The notes under the pieces: model-generated
Told to the model about the DNA's origin: nothing
The model's database searches: none
The model's input: the letters and a program-made list of their open reading frames with translations, nothing else
Program-made: the position numbers and the translations under genes
Source: Prevotellaceae bacterium
GTDB lineage: Bacteria > Bacteroidota > Bacteroidia > Bacteroidales > UBA932
DNA length: 64,000 bases
NCBI GenBank assembly: GCA_031258195.1
Contig: JAIRNF010000057.1
Span: 1-64,000 of the forward strand
Direction: 5' to 3'
In this document: in pieces, positions 1-9,066 of the stretch
Position numbering within the stretch: position 1 is the first letter of the stretch
Layout of the letters: each line of letters starts with the position of its first letter

Positions 1-110
1 AAAAAAGAAGTTTATATAAGGTTTATATTATTATCGGAGAAGAGGTCGTTCCATATATGGAACGACCTCTTCTCCGATAATAATATAAACCTTATATAAA
101 CTTCTTTTTT
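1..110. repeat. 110-bp perfect palindrome at the left window edge
   Basis: Bases 1-55 are the exact reverse complement of bases 56-110, with the dyad centre in CCATATATGG at 51-60. The right arm contains the last codons and stop of asd, so the left arm mirrors them. It could be a very long terminator hairpin for asd or a fold-back artefact at a contig edge. Whether the symmetry continues left of base 1 cannot be seen. Confidence 0.9.
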
Positions 111-1084
111 ACCAAATACTCTGCAATCTGTATAGCATTAGTTGCCGCTCCTTTACGGAGGTTATCGGCAACTACCCATATGTTAAGCGTTCGTTCTTGC
201 GACTCATCTATTCGCAAACGACCCACAAAAACACCATCTTTATTATGGGCAAATATGGGCATGGGATATGTTTGATTGGTAATATCATCTTCCATTACCA
301 CTCCCGGAGCATTGGTAAGAATACTACGAACCTCGTTTAGGTCGAAATCTTTAGCAAACTCAACATTGATAGACTCCGAGTGTCCGCCAACAACGGGAAT
401 GCGAACAGCTGTAGCAGTCACTCCAATGCTGTCATCACGCATAATCTTACGAGTTTCGTTTACCATTTTCGTTTCCTCTTTGGTGTACCCATTATCGAGG
501 AATACGTCTATCTGAGGAATAACGTTAAGATCTATTTGATATTTATATGCCATATTCACATTCTCAACTTTATTCCGCTCGTCGAATAGCTGAGAAACCG
601 CTTTTACACCTGTACCCGTAACCGATTGATAAGTTGACACAACTATACGCTTAATGGTGTAACGTACATGAAGCGGGGCAAGCGCAACCAGCATTTGAAT
701 AGTAGAACAATTTGGGTTAGCAATTATTTTATCGTGGGCAGTAATGGCATCGGCATTAACTTCGGGAATGATTAACTTTTTGGTTGGATCCATTCGCCAT
801 GCCGAAGAGTTATCTACTACGGCCGCTCCAGCTTCTGCAAACTTAGGCGCCCATTCTTGCGAAACACTACCACCCGCAGAAAATAAAGCCAGCGCAGGTT
901 TCATATCAACCGCTTCTGGCGGCGTTACAACCTGATATAACTTACCTTTAAATACAACCTCTTTTCCTTTCGATTTTTCAGAAGCAACCGGAATTAATTC
1001 CGTTACCGGAAAATTTCGCTCTTCTAGCACTTCTAACATTTTTGAGCCGACCAATCCTGTGGCTCCCACGATTGCTACTTTCAT
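92..1084 (-). CDS. asd: aspartate-semialdehyde dehydrogenase
   Basis: This enzyme reduces aspartyl phosphate to aspartate semialdehyde with NADPH, in the cytoplasm, at the branch leading to lysine/diaminopimelate, threonine and methionine. The 330-residue protein has the N-terminal dinucleotide loop GATGLVG (residues 7-13), the catalytic cysteine in NPNCST (C126), and the substrate-side R228 and H235 in VRIPVVGGHSES. Length and motif order are full for the family. The ATG at 1084 lies about 22 bp downstream of a good Bacteroidota -7 element (1107-1114). The last codons and the stop fall inside the 110-bp palindrome at the window edge. It is transcribed alone, divergently from the MFS gene. 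Confidence 0.96.
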   Translation of the reverse strand: MKVAIVGATGLVGSKMLEVLEERNFPVTELIPVASEKSKGKEVVFKGKLYQVVTPPEAVDMKPALALFSAGGSVSQEWAPKFAEAGAAVVDNSSAWRMDPTKKLIIPEVNADAITAHDKIIANPNCSTIQMLVALAPLHVRYTIKRIVVSTYQSVTGTGVKAVSQLFDERNKVENVNMAYKYQIDLNVIPQIDVFLDNGYTKEETKMVNETRKIMRDDSIGVTATAVRIPVVGGHSESINVEFAKDFDLNEVRSILTNAPGVVMEDDITNQTYPMPIFAHNKDGVFVGRLRIDESQERTLNIWVVADNLRKGAATNAIQIAEYLVKKKFI

Positions 1085-1106
1085 TCCCTCATGTTTATAT
1101 TCTTTG

Positions 1107-1139
1107 CAAAGATAGAAATTTCTCTATCCTACATACAAC
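1107..1139 (-). promoter_or_regulatory. Bacteroidota-type promoter for asd
   Basis: On the minus strand TATCTTTG (1107-1114) matches TAnnTTTG exactly, with a weak GTTG -33 element at about 1136-1139. It sits about 22 bp upstream of the asd start codon. Confidence 0.7.
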
Positions 1140-1181
1140 CTCAGAATTTCAAATCAACATACATAATTACAATAGAATTAT

Positions 1182-1189
1182 TATCTTTG
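1182..1189 (+). promoter_or_regulatory. candidate -7 element upstream of the MFS gene
   Basis: TATCTTTG on the plus strand matches the -7 consensus, but no TTTG is seen at -33 and the MFS start is 200 bp away, so assignment is tentative. Apart from this and the asd promoter, I see nothing else in the 304-bp divergent intergenic stretch 1085-1388. Confidence 0.35.
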
Positions 1190-1388
1190 TCTTTCAATTC
1201 GTTCATCTTATAAAATTGCTTATAGCATCTATGGCTGGCATTTACAGGGTAAGATCATAACAAAAGCTCTTATATAGAGTTTCTCTTCTTGCTTCAAAAC
1301 AATTTGAAGTATTGTTTCATTATTTTTATAGCTAAAAACAATACGTAAAGGCAAAATACGCCTTACAGAAAATATACTCACTCAAGCT

Positions 1389-2609
1389 ATGAACAGCTGG
1401 AAAAAAACTTTTGCAATAATTTGGACGGGACAGTTTTTCTCAATTCTAAGCAGCTATACTGTAGGATTTGCCATAATCTTGTGGCTTAGCATAAAAACCG
1501 AATCAGCAGAGGTAATGGCGTATGCAACTATTGCTGCTTTGCTGCCACAAGCATTATTAGGAACCGTTGCGGGTGTATTTATTGATCGCTGGAATAGAAA
1601 GACCACTATGATTTTAGCAGACAACTTTATTGCTTTCTGTACGTTAATTCTTTCAATCCTTTTCTTTATGGGTGTTGAAGGTACGTGGTTTATATACGGA
1701 TTGCTAATAATGCGTTCTATAGGTTCTGCTTTTCATGCACCGGCAATGCAAGCCTCGGTACCCTTATTGGCTCCGGAGTCAGAATTAATACGGATTGCAG
1801 GCATAAACCAAACGATACAATCGGTAAGTAATATCGCAGGTCCTGCGCTCGGAGCATTGCTCTACTCAATAATGGATATCGGCTGGATACTTTTGCTCGA
1901 TGTGCTTGGTGCAGCTATCGCCTGTACTAGCCTCACCTTTGTAAAAATCCCTCAACCTCAAAAAAGGGAGACAGCCGAAAAGCCTAATGTTTGGAAAGAG
2001 ATGAAAGAAGGCATAAGAGCTATGATGGAACAAAAGGGATTGGCTTTACTATTCCTTTTCTCCATTGTTGTTATGTTTTTCATTATGCCAATTAGTGCAC
2101 TATTCCCCTTAATGACTTTAAAACATTTTGGAGGAACGCCTTTTCAAATGGGTATTATAGAAACAGCATGGGGTGTAGGCGCTCTACTAGGAGGAGTCTT
2201 TCTTGGCTTTTGGAAGGTAAGCACCAATAAAGTTATAATTATTAACCTTAGCTATATTATCCTAGGCATCAGCTTTGTATTATCAGGAATATTATCTCCG
2301 CAACTGTACATACTATTTATTGTACTAACTGCTCTGGGAGGATTATCGGGCGCACTTTACATGGCTTCGTTTACAACAATGGTTCAAGAGAAGATAGACC
2401 CCTCTGCACTTGGACGCGTATTCTCCATGTACGGAAGTGTATCAATTATGCCGTCGGTATTGGGTTTGCTCGCAACAGGCTTTATTGCTGATGCTATAGG
2501 CATTGCCAGTACATTTATATACTGCGGCATTATCATACTCATAATTGGCATTGCCAACTCATTTATGCCTATTTTACTACATGTAGGTAAACCAAAACTG
2601 GGGCAATAG
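1389..2609 (+). CDS. MFS transporter, macrolide-efflux/EntS-like
   Basis: A 406-residue integral inner-membrane protein with about 12 hydrophobic segments and the MFS loop motif between helices 2 and 3 (DRWNRKTTMI, residues 66-75). The N-terminus (SWKKTFAIIWTGQFFS) and overall pattern match the MFS_3/MefA-like drug:proton antiporter group, which also includes enterobactin exporters. The substrate cannot be told from sequence. No regulator or partner gene is adjacent: asd lies divergently upstream and a decayed gene downstream. Its length is normal and the frame is open, so it appears functional. Confidence 0.88.
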   Translation: MNSWKKTFAIIWTGQFFSILSSYTVGFAIILWLSIKTESAEVMAYATIAALLPQALLGTVAGVFIDRWNRKTTMILADNFIAFCTLILSILFFMGVEGTWFIYGLLIMRSIGSAFHAPAMQASVPLLAPESELIRIAGINQTIQSVSNIAGPALGALLYSIMDIGWILLLDVLGAAIACTSLTFVKIPQPQKRETAEKPNVWKEMKEGIRAMMEQKGLALLFLFSIVVMFFIMPISALFPLMTLKHFGGTPFQMGIIETAWGVGALLGGVFLGFWKVSTNKVIIINLSYIILGISFVLSGILSPQLYILFIVLTALGGLSGALYMASFTTMVQEKIDPSALGRVFSMYGSVSIMPSVLGLLATGFIADAIGIASTFIYCGIIILIIGIANSFMPILLHVGKPKLGQ

Positions 2610-2758
2610 AATGCTAAACTTTTTTTCAGCTCGTATGTTAGGCTATATTCAATCGATATTTTTGACATTATATTAACCAGTGGTGCATTTTGAATATTGA
2701 TATGATTGATAAATAACGCTTTACTAAAACACACCATAACTTTCAAAAAATGATACCG

Positions 2759-2837
2759 TCATTTCGACCGAAGGGAGAAATCTCCTAAACAGCAGCGGTA
2801 CATTGAATCAAGAGATTTCTCCCTTCGGTCGAAATGA
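2759..2837. repeat. hairpin repeat, GTCATTTCGA family, copy 1
   Basis: Two perfect 26-nt inverted arms (2759-2784 and 2812-2837) flank a 27-nt loop. The arms carry TCATTTCGACC-GAAGG-GAGAAATCTC and its complement. It lies alone in the 330-bp gap between the MFS gene and the AsmA-like pseudogene. It belongs to a dispersed family with copies near 16.9, 39.2 and 55.3 kb. Confidence 0.9.
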
Positions 2838-2939
2838 GGAAGATTTTTCTATACGCGCTACGAGTTATATTATTCCTATTTTAAATTGTAACCACGAGAA
2901 CTAAATATATTTTAGCTACTTTACGCCACATAAGAATTG

Positions 2940-4563
2940 ATGAATAAACGAGTAAAAAAATAGTACGAATAAGCCTTATCTCACTTTCCATTTTACTAAT
3001 AGCTTTTGTTGGTATAATCTGGTATATTGCAAATAACTTAGAAGAGATTGTTGTACGTACGCTTATTGAAGAGGTTGAAAAGAGCACCAATGGGCTCTAT
3101 AATATTACAGGATAGGTAATCTGAAAATAAGCATGGCAAATGGTAGCGCACGTATTGACAATATCAGCTTTATGGTTGACAGCTCAAAACTTTATGAGCT
3201 GGATGTAAGAGGAGAAAGACCTCGTTTTACGGCTAATGTTCTGGCAAAATCTATAGAAATTGTATAAATAATCTGCTTAAGCTTCGGAAAGGAAAAAAAC
3301 TTGATATTACTCAGGTTTCAGTTGTAGTGCCAGAGATAAAAATTAGCCAGTCAACCGTTATAAACAAAAATCATCACTTAAGAACACAGCAAAAACCAAA
3401 CACGGAACTACCATTTTTCAGCTCTGTCGCTATCGACAAATTCGAGATTATTGATGGCAGAATTTACTATAACTCCGCGGATACTACCGCATATAATATC
3501 GGAAATTTTATGCTTAGCTTAAGCGACATTAAAGTCGATTCCGCGATCAACATTATTAATCCGCTTATACATGTAAATAATGCAATGTTAGAGGTAAATA
3601 AGATACGGCATTTCTTACCGGATAGCGTCCCGCTCTTTCAAATAAGAAAACTTTCAGCAAATCTAAAAGATTCGTTGCTATACGTAGATTCTTTAACCGT
3701 TTTTCCATAATACGAAAAATATGAATTTGCGAAAAAGACACCCAACCATAACGATATTATAAAGCTGTCGGGGGGTAGATTACAATCAACTGATAAGCGA
3801 GAAGAGTCTAAATATTAGCACTATAAATATTGACAGTCTTTATTTTTGAAGCTTTAAAAATAAACAAGTACCTCCCATCGTTCCAAAGGAGAAGCCACTT
3901 TTTCACCAAGTAGTACAGCGTATAGACATGCCTATTAGTGTTTCAAAAATAAACGTTAGAAATAGCAAAGCTAGCTACGAAGAACTTTCGTTAAACGAAG
4001 AGACTCCCGGTGAAATCTACTTTACAGATATAAATGCAGAAATAGATGGATTAGCTAATATTGTTAACGGCAAAAACCAACTTTATACAATAAAAGGGTA
4101 GGCAAAGGTATTTGGTAAAGGTAGTATAAACGCCAGCTTCCGGCTGCCGGTAGATACCTCAAATGATTACTTCGAAGTAAGCGGTTATCTGGGAAAAATG
4201 GATTAAACTCTGATCAACTCAATGGCTACTCCGCTGGCTTTTATTGAAATAAAATCAGGCGTTGTACAGAGTATGAATTTTAGCATTTCTGGCAACTCTA
4301 AAACCGCTAAAACCAATATGACTTTTTTATACAACGACCTTAAAGTTGACATACTAAATCCAAAAAAAGAAAATCATCCTGAGCGAAAATTTCTTTCAGG
4401 AGTAGTAAATACCCTGCTAATAAAGTCAAATAATCCATCAGGAAATAGAGAGCCACGAAAAGTAACAGGGGCAAACAGCGAAAGAGATCGATTTCTATCA
4501 AACTTTAACTACTGGTGGAGAGGTATTAGAGAAGGCATGATGCACTCTATAGGTATTCCATAA
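2940..4563 (+). pseudogene. decayed AsmA-like envelope protein gene
   Basis: Conceptual translation across frames recovers one protein. It starts MNKRVKK, has a transmembrane segment (SLISLSILLIAFVGIIWYIA), then a long repetitive beta-rich region, and ends in a basic stretch (NYWWRGIREGMMHSIGIP) typical of Bacteroidota AsmA/DUF748-like proteins. The frame is interrupted by TAG near 2961, TAG and TGA near 3113-3125, TAA near 3265, TAA at 3708, TAG and TGA near 3817-3850, TAG near 4099, TAA near 4204 and several frameshifts. The longest open pieces are 3327-3710 and 4222-4563. All three stop codons occur together with frameshifts, so this is decay and not recoding. Intact relatives are large inner-membrane-anchored proteins acting in envelope lipid transport. 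Confidence 0.8.
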
Positions 4564-4639
4564 ACCAACTATTTCATTTTTAATAAAATAGCTTATATTG
4601 CCAACGATTTACGATCACTTAACATTCATCACCTAACCA

Positions 4640-4688
4640 TTCAGAACAAAATGTTACCTTTGTACTCAATGTAAACTGTTCAGAACAA
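4640..4688 (+). promoter_or_regulatory. promoter with flanking 10-bp direct repeats
   Basis: TACCTTTG (4655-4662) fits the -7 consensus about 25 bp before the ATG at 4688. It is bracketed by two copies of TTCAGAACAA (4640-4649 and 4679-4688), the second reaching into the start codon. The repeats could be an operator. Confidence 0.5.
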
Positions 4689-5104
4689 TGGCATCATTTA
4701 AGATAGTATTTTTTAAGCGATCCAAAATTAGAGTATTCGATTATACACCGCGTTACTGGGATCCCGACAAAGAAAGGTTAGAAGAACGCAAAAGGGCAAT
4801 TGCACAAGAAATGGGCGTAGCACTTCCTGAATATGCTATAGACCCCGATGCTCCTTATCGCTCAAACATAAAAGGGCAAATGAAACGCCACTTTGAAGCG
4901 GGTAAGCGCAAATCCTCGAAGTTTAGCGGTGGGCGTGTATTTGTTTTTGTGCTACTATTTTTGATCGTCTTAGGAGCATACTTTGGCTCAAATCTTTTTG
5001 GGTTGCTATTTACCGAGGTTAATAAGCGGCAAAATAAAGAGCGGCAGGAAGAACCGAAGCGTCCGAGAAATGAAGATACTCATTACATAATTCCTCTTCC
5101 TTAA
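4688..5104 (+). CDS. small basic membrane protein upstream of mutL
   Basis: I do not recognise a function. The 138-residue protein has a positively charged N-terminal region with FDYTPRYWDPDKERLEERK (residues 17-35), one strong transmembrane helix (about 83-108) and a short charged C-terminal tail, so the N-terminal two thirds is probably cytoplasmic. Many Bacteroidota carry a small protein with a similar F-Y-x-PRYYD-like N-terminus, sometimes misnamed riboflavin synthase beta; that link is from memory and unverified. It has its own promoter (4655-4662), and its stop lies 5 bp before the mutL ATG, so it probably heads the mutL operon. Confidence 0.7.
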   Translation: MASFKIVFFKRSKIRVFDYTPRYWDPDKERLEERKRAIAQEMGVALPEYAIDPDAPYRSNIKGQMKRHFEAGKRKSSKFSGGRVFVFVLLFLIVLGAYFGSNLFGLLFTEVNKRQNKERQEEPKRPRNEDTHYIIPLP

Positions 5105-5109
5105 GCGTA

Positions 5110-6939
5110 ATGATTCAGGTACTGCCCGAAAGTGTAGCGAACCAGATTGCTGCAGGAGAAGTAATACAGCGCCCCGCATCGGTAGTAAAAGAATTGGTTG
5201 AAAATGCCATTGATGCAAAAGCATCGTTAATAAACGTAATTATAAAAGATGCGGGTAGAACGTTGATCCAGATAATCGACAATGGTATTGGTATGTCTGA
5301 AACTGATGCCAGACTTGCATTTGAGCGTCATGCAACCTCAAAAATAAAAAATGCAGACGATTTATTTGCTATTCAAACGTTTGGCTTCAGGGGCGAGGCG
5401 TTAGCGTCTATTGCATCTATTGCAGAAGTAGAGCTGAAAACTCGTAGAGAAGATGATGAGATAGGTACACAAATCTGTATTTACGCCTCTACTGTTACAG
5501 CACAAAATCCTATTGCAAGCCCTGTAGGCTCTGCTTTTTCTATAAAAAATCTCTTTTTCAATGTTCCTGCCAGAAGAAAATTTTTAAAATCAGATAACGT
5601 TGAGTTAAAGCATATTATTACTGAATTTCAACGAGTGGCACTAGGTCATCCGGAAGTAGGATTTACGCTGGTAAATAACGGAACGGAAATTTATAACCTA
5701 CCCAAAAGCAACTTACGTCAGCGCATTGTGGGGTTATTCGGAAAAAGCATTAACAGTAATCTTATCGATGTAAACGTCGAAACCAGCGTAGTAAAAATCT
5801 ATGGTTTTGTTGGAAAACCAGAATGCGTAAAGAAGTCGCAAGGCGAGCAATTTTTTTATGTAAATAACCGGTTTTTTAAAAGTCCTTACTTTCAAAAAGC
5901 TGTATATAACGCCTACGATCAACTTGTTCCTCAAGGTTCTTATCTTTCTTTCTTCCTTTGCTTTGATATAGATCCATCGAGAATAGACGTTAACATACAT
6001 CCAACAAAAGTTGAAATAAAGTTTGAGGAAGAACAAACTATTTGGCAAGTGATAAATGCCGCCATTCGCGAATCTATCGGAAAGTTCGCCTTGGCGCCCA
6101 CCATAGATTTCGACACAGAAGGTGCCATAGATATACCTATCAGCAGACCGGGTATAGACGTAAATGCACCTAGCGTTGCCATAGACCATACTTACAATCC
6201 GTTTGATGAGGAAGAAAAAAGATCATCATTCAACATTTCCTCAAGCTACAAAAAAGATAAAGTTCCTTCCGGCTGGGAGCAACTATACCAAGGGTTGGAT
6301 GGATTTATCGCTAACTTCGACGAGTCATTACTGCCAAATAACACTACATTATTTTCTGAAAACGAAATCAAGTTAGACAAAACATTTATTCAGCTGAAAG
6401 GAGAGTACATCCTCACTCCTGTCAAATCTGGATTGATGATTATCGACCAACGACGCGCACATCAGCGGATACTATACGAACAGCTGTTAGAAAATATTAG
6501 CCATGCCGAAGGGATAAGTCAAATCGAACTTTTTCCACAGCATATAGAACTTGCTCCGGCAGATTATATTTTACTTAATGATATTCTAGAAGACTTGCAA
6601 GAACTGGGGTTTGATATTCGCGATATGGGTAGAAACAGCGTTGTAGTATATGCACTTCCTAGCAGCGTGAGTTCGGAAGACCCTATGCAAATTGTACAAG
6701 ATATTGTTAACGATCTTGCTGAAAGCGGTACCATTTCTTCGGAAAAAAGAAAGGAACAGCTGGCTATTTCTTTAGCAGAAGCCGCAGCAATCGGTCCAAA
6801 CCGGATGCTTAGTCAAGAAGAAATGAGCGAACTTACAGGTAAACTTTTTTCGTGTAAAACGCCAAACGTTTCGCCAAAAGGAAAGCCTACATTAATTACA
6901 TTAGAAATAGAAGAAATAGCCAAAAGGTTACTAAAATAA
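5110..6939 (+). CDS. mutL: DNA mismatch repair protein MutL
   Basis: MutL couples mismatch recognition by MutS to strand incision and excision. The 609-residue protein has the GHKL ATPase motifs in order: ENAIDA (31-36), DNGIGM (57-62) and FGFRGEAL (91-98). A transducer domain (to about 330), a variable linker and a C-terminal dimerisation domain follow. The position of the endonuclease motif DQHA(x)2E is occupied by DQRRAHQRILYE (446-457), a shifted form that may still bind metal. The gene lies between a small membrane protein (5 bp upstream) and a rhomboid gene (6 bp downstream), a typical Bacteroidales order. Confidence 0.95.
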   Translation: MIQVLPESVANQIAAGEVIQRPASVVKELVENAIDAKASLINVIIKDAGRTLIQIIDNGIGMSETDARLAFERHATSKIKNADDLFAIQTFGFRGEALASIASIAEVELKTRREDDEIGTQICIYASTVTAQNPIASPVGSAFSIKNLFFNVPARRKFLKSDNVELKHIITEFQRVALGHPEVGFTLVNNGTEIYNLPKSNLRQRIVGLFGKSINSNLIDVNVETSVVKIYGFVGKPECVKKSQGEQFFYVNNRFFKSPYFQKAVYNAYDQLVPQGSYLSFFLCFDIDPSRIDVNIHPTKVEIKFEEEQTIWQVINAAIRESIGKFALAPTIDFDTEGAIDIPISRPGIDVNAPSVAIDHTYNPFDEEEKRSSFNISSSYKKDKVPSGWEQLYQGLDGFIANFDESLLPNNTTLFSENEIKLDKTFIQLKGEYILTPVKSGLMIIDQRRAHQRILYEQLLENISHAEGISQIELFPQHIELAPADYILLNDILEDLQELGFDIRDMGRNSVVVYALPSSVSSEDPMQIVQDIVNDLAESGTISSEKRKEQLAISLAEAAAIGPNRMLSQEEMSELTGKLFSCKTPNVSPKGKPTLITLEIEEIAKRLLK

Positions 6940-6945
6940 AGAAAT

Positions 6946-7722
6946 ATGAACTATTCATACGGAAGAAGCGGAGGGTTTTTAAGTAGCATTCCTCCTATCG
7001 TAAAAAACCTTATCATAATAAACGCCTTGATATTTTTGGCGACTCAGATCGGAACATTTGAAACGCCGATGTTCCGTTATTTAGCGTTATACTACCCCGA
7101 ATCACCTTTTTTTATGCCACATCAGCCGTTTACCCACATGTTTATGCATGGCGGCTTTTTCCATCTTTTCTTTAACATGTATGCATTGTGGATATTTGGC
7201 ACCCCATTAGAGCGAACATGGGGATCAAAAAAATTCCTTCTTTTTTATATGGCGACGGGAATTGGTGCTGCTCTCATATACTGCGGTGTGCAATGGATAC
7301 AAATGATGAGTTACGAATCTTCTATGGCTCCGGAACTTTTAAGCCAAATGAAATCTTCTGTCAGTGAAAGTGGTTTTATTGAAAATGTAATGCATAATAG
7401 AGGAGGAATAAGAGCCCCTCTAGAGGCACATGATTGGCTTAGGGCTATGATTACTCCTATGGTTGGTGCATCTAGCGCTATATTCGGTGTATTACTGGGT
7501 TTTGGAATGCTTTCCCCAAATGTTATACTTCAGCTTATATTTCCACCCGTAAGGTTAAAGGCAAAATACTTCGTAATCATTTATGGTGCATTAGAACTTT
7601 ACTTAAGTATTCAGCAACCCGGAGACAGTGTAGCACATGTGGCACACGTTGGCGGTATGATATTTGGTTTTATACTGATAAAGCTATGGCAGAAAAAAAG
7701 AATGAACCGCTATTGGAATTAG
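6946..7722 (+). CDS. rhomboid-family intramembrane serine protease
   Basis: Rhomboids cut transmembrane segments inside the lipid bilayer. This 258-residue, roughly six-helix protein has the histidine/asparagine helix FMHGGFFHLFFNMYALWIFG (residues 66-85), the serine motif GASSAIFG (174-181, nucleophile probably S176) and the histidine helix HVAHVGGMIFG (231-241), so both dyad positions are present. It starts 6 bp after mutL and is probably co-transcribed with it. In related genomes a second rhomboid gene usually follows; here only a short ORF remains. Confidence 0.9.
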   Translation: MNYSYGRSGGFLSSIPPIVKNLIIINALIFLATQIGTFETPMFRYLALYYPESPFFMPHQPFTHMFMHGGFFHLFFNMYALWIFGTPLERTWGSKKFLLFYMATGIGAALIYCGVQWIQMMSYESSMAPELLSQMKSSVSESGFIENVMHNRGGIRAPLEAHDWLRAMITPMVGASSAIFGVLLGFGMLSPNVILQLIFPPVRLKAKYFVIIYGALELYLSIQQPGDSVAHVAHVGGMIFGFILIKLWQKKRMNRYWN

Positions 7723-7756
7723 TCATACTTATACATATTGATATCACTACCAAACT

Positions 7757-7984
7757 ATGAGTGCATGGTTTTTCATTCGCCTAAAAGATAGTTTTGTTTC
7801 TTCATTTAGAGCAAAATATATAAAGCCAACCCCTCAGCAGCTGCGCGATGACAAGATTTACAATGCCTATAAATCCAACGTAAGAAAAGAGATAGACCGG
7901 TTACTCGACAAAATATCAAACCATGGAATAAAAAGCCTTACAAAAAAGGAGAAACAATTTCTAGACGAAAATAAAAATATTTAA
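7757..7984 (+). CDS. 75-aa ORF resembling the tail of a second rhomboid protein
   Basis: The 75-residue product has no membrane segment. Its C-terminal half (KEIDRLLDKISNHGIKSLTKKEKQFLDE) resembles the short helical domain at the C-terminus of the second rhomboid protein encoded after mutL in many Bacteroidales. The best reading is a deletion remnant that kept this domain, either fused to a new start or expressed as a stand-alone peptide. It sits 34 bp after the rhomboid gene and 5 bp before the EEP gene, in the same operon. Confidence 0.55.
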   Translation: MSAWFFIRLKDSFVSSFRAKYIKPTPQQLRDDKIYNAYKSNVRKEIDRLLDKISNHGIKSLTKKEKQFLDENKNI

Positions 7985-7989
7985 ACAGG

Positions 7990-9054
7990 TTGATATTATT
8001 AAGAAAAATAGTAAAAAATCTCCTTAAAGCGTTCAGTATTATTGTCGCTATATGCTTACTGTTATCCTATCTTTCAGTATTTATAAGCCCTGCTAAATTC
8101 TGGATTATTGCCTTTTTCGGGTTATTTTTTCAGGTTTTTTTACTTCTAAATATATTCTTCCTTATTTTCTGGATAATTACAAAAAAGAAATTCTTTATTG
8201 CCCACCTAATAGTTCTATTGCTGGGCATACCCTACCTCGGATCATTTGTTCAGCTAAGGGGAAAGCCGGATATTATAAACGCAAAATCAATAAAAATAAT
8301 CAGCTACAATATTCACACGTTTAATACTACATCAGGAGAAAATTCCAGTAAGGAAATAGCGGATTTTCTTAACAATGAAAGCGCGGATATTGTTTGCTTA
8401 CAGGAATTCTTCACATACATTCATAAACAGCCTAGAGAAGAAGATTTTATTCGCCTATTAAAGAACCTTCCTCATAATCATATATTATATAATGTTGTAA
8501 GAACTGGTAAAAATTCATCTTCCGGTCTTGCCATTTTCAGTAGATTTCCCATTGTTGGTAAGGGAGAGTTTCGTTTTCCAAAATCATCAAATGGAGCCAT
8601 ATACGCAGATATTGATGTTAACGGTAAAATCATAAGGGTATATAACAATCACCTTCAATCAAACAGGTTCAACCTGTCGAAAACACTTAAAGAAGACAAA
8701 CGCATGGATGAACTAGTCGATGCCTCATCAAAAATAAAAGCAGCCTTTGTAAAGCGGTCAGAGCAGGTGGAGAGGATTTCTGATCATATAAAATCCTCTC
8801 CGTACCCTGTGGCTGTATGCGGAGATTTTAACGACACCCCTGTATCGTACACATATCGTACAATGAAAGGTGAGCTGAACGATGCGTTTAAAACAGCAGG
8901 AAGGGGAATACCCTCAACATATCGGGGTTTCTTTCCATCATTTCGTATTGACTATATATTTTACGATAAAAGCATGAAAGCTAATAATTTTGAAGTCCTT
9001 AGCGATATTGAATTCTCCGATCATTACCCTTTAATGGCAACTTTAGAACTATAA
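7990..9054 (+). CDS. membrane-anchored endonuclease/exonuclease/phosphatase family protein
   Basis: A 354-residue protein with three hydrophobic helices in the first ~85 residues followed by an EEP (DNase I-like) domain. Metal and catalytic motifs are visible: SYNIH, DIVCLQEF, CGDFNDTP and SDHYPL near the C-terminus. Such proteins hydrolyse phosphodiester or phosphomonoester bonds; the substrate (nucleic acid, lipid or inositol phosphate) cannot be told. The start is a TTG at 7990, just 5 bp after the preceding ORF, and no nearby ATG gives the full hydrophobic N-terminus. It is part of the mutL-rhomboid operon. Confidence 0.87.
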   Translation: MILLRKIVKNLLKAFSIIVAICLLLSYLSVFISPAKFWIIAFFGLFFQVFLLLNIFFLIFWIITKKKFFIAHLIVLLLGIPYLGSFVQLRGKPDIINAKSIKIISYNIHTFNTTSGENSSKEIADFLNNESADIVCLQEFFTYIHKQPREEDFIRLLKNLPHNHILYNVVRTGKNSSSGLAIFSRFPIVGKGEFRFPKSSNGAIYADIDVNGKIIRVYNNHLQSNRFNLSKTLKEDKRMDELVDASSKIKAAFVKRSEQVERISDHIKSSPYPVAVCGDFNDTPVSYTYRTMKGELNDAFKTAGRGIPSTYRGFFPSFRIDYIFYDKSMKANNFEVLSDIEFSDHYPLMATLEL

Positions 9055-9066
9055 AAAGAAAAACAA

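Noticed and set aside
2759..2837. The repeated hairpins as CRISPR repeats or part of an array
   Set aside because: Copies are single, tens of kilobases apart and inverted in themselves, with no spacers or cas genes.
2940..4563. Stop-codon recoding as an explanation for the interrupted AsmA-like frame
   Set aside because: TAA, TAG and TGA all occur in the frame together with frameshifts, and neighbouring genes use the normal code, so decay is the simpler reading.
5734..6189. A 151-codon minus-strand ORF inside mutL
   Set aside because: It lies wholly within the conserved mutL coding region, has no promoter or ribosome site and reads as an antisense shadow.
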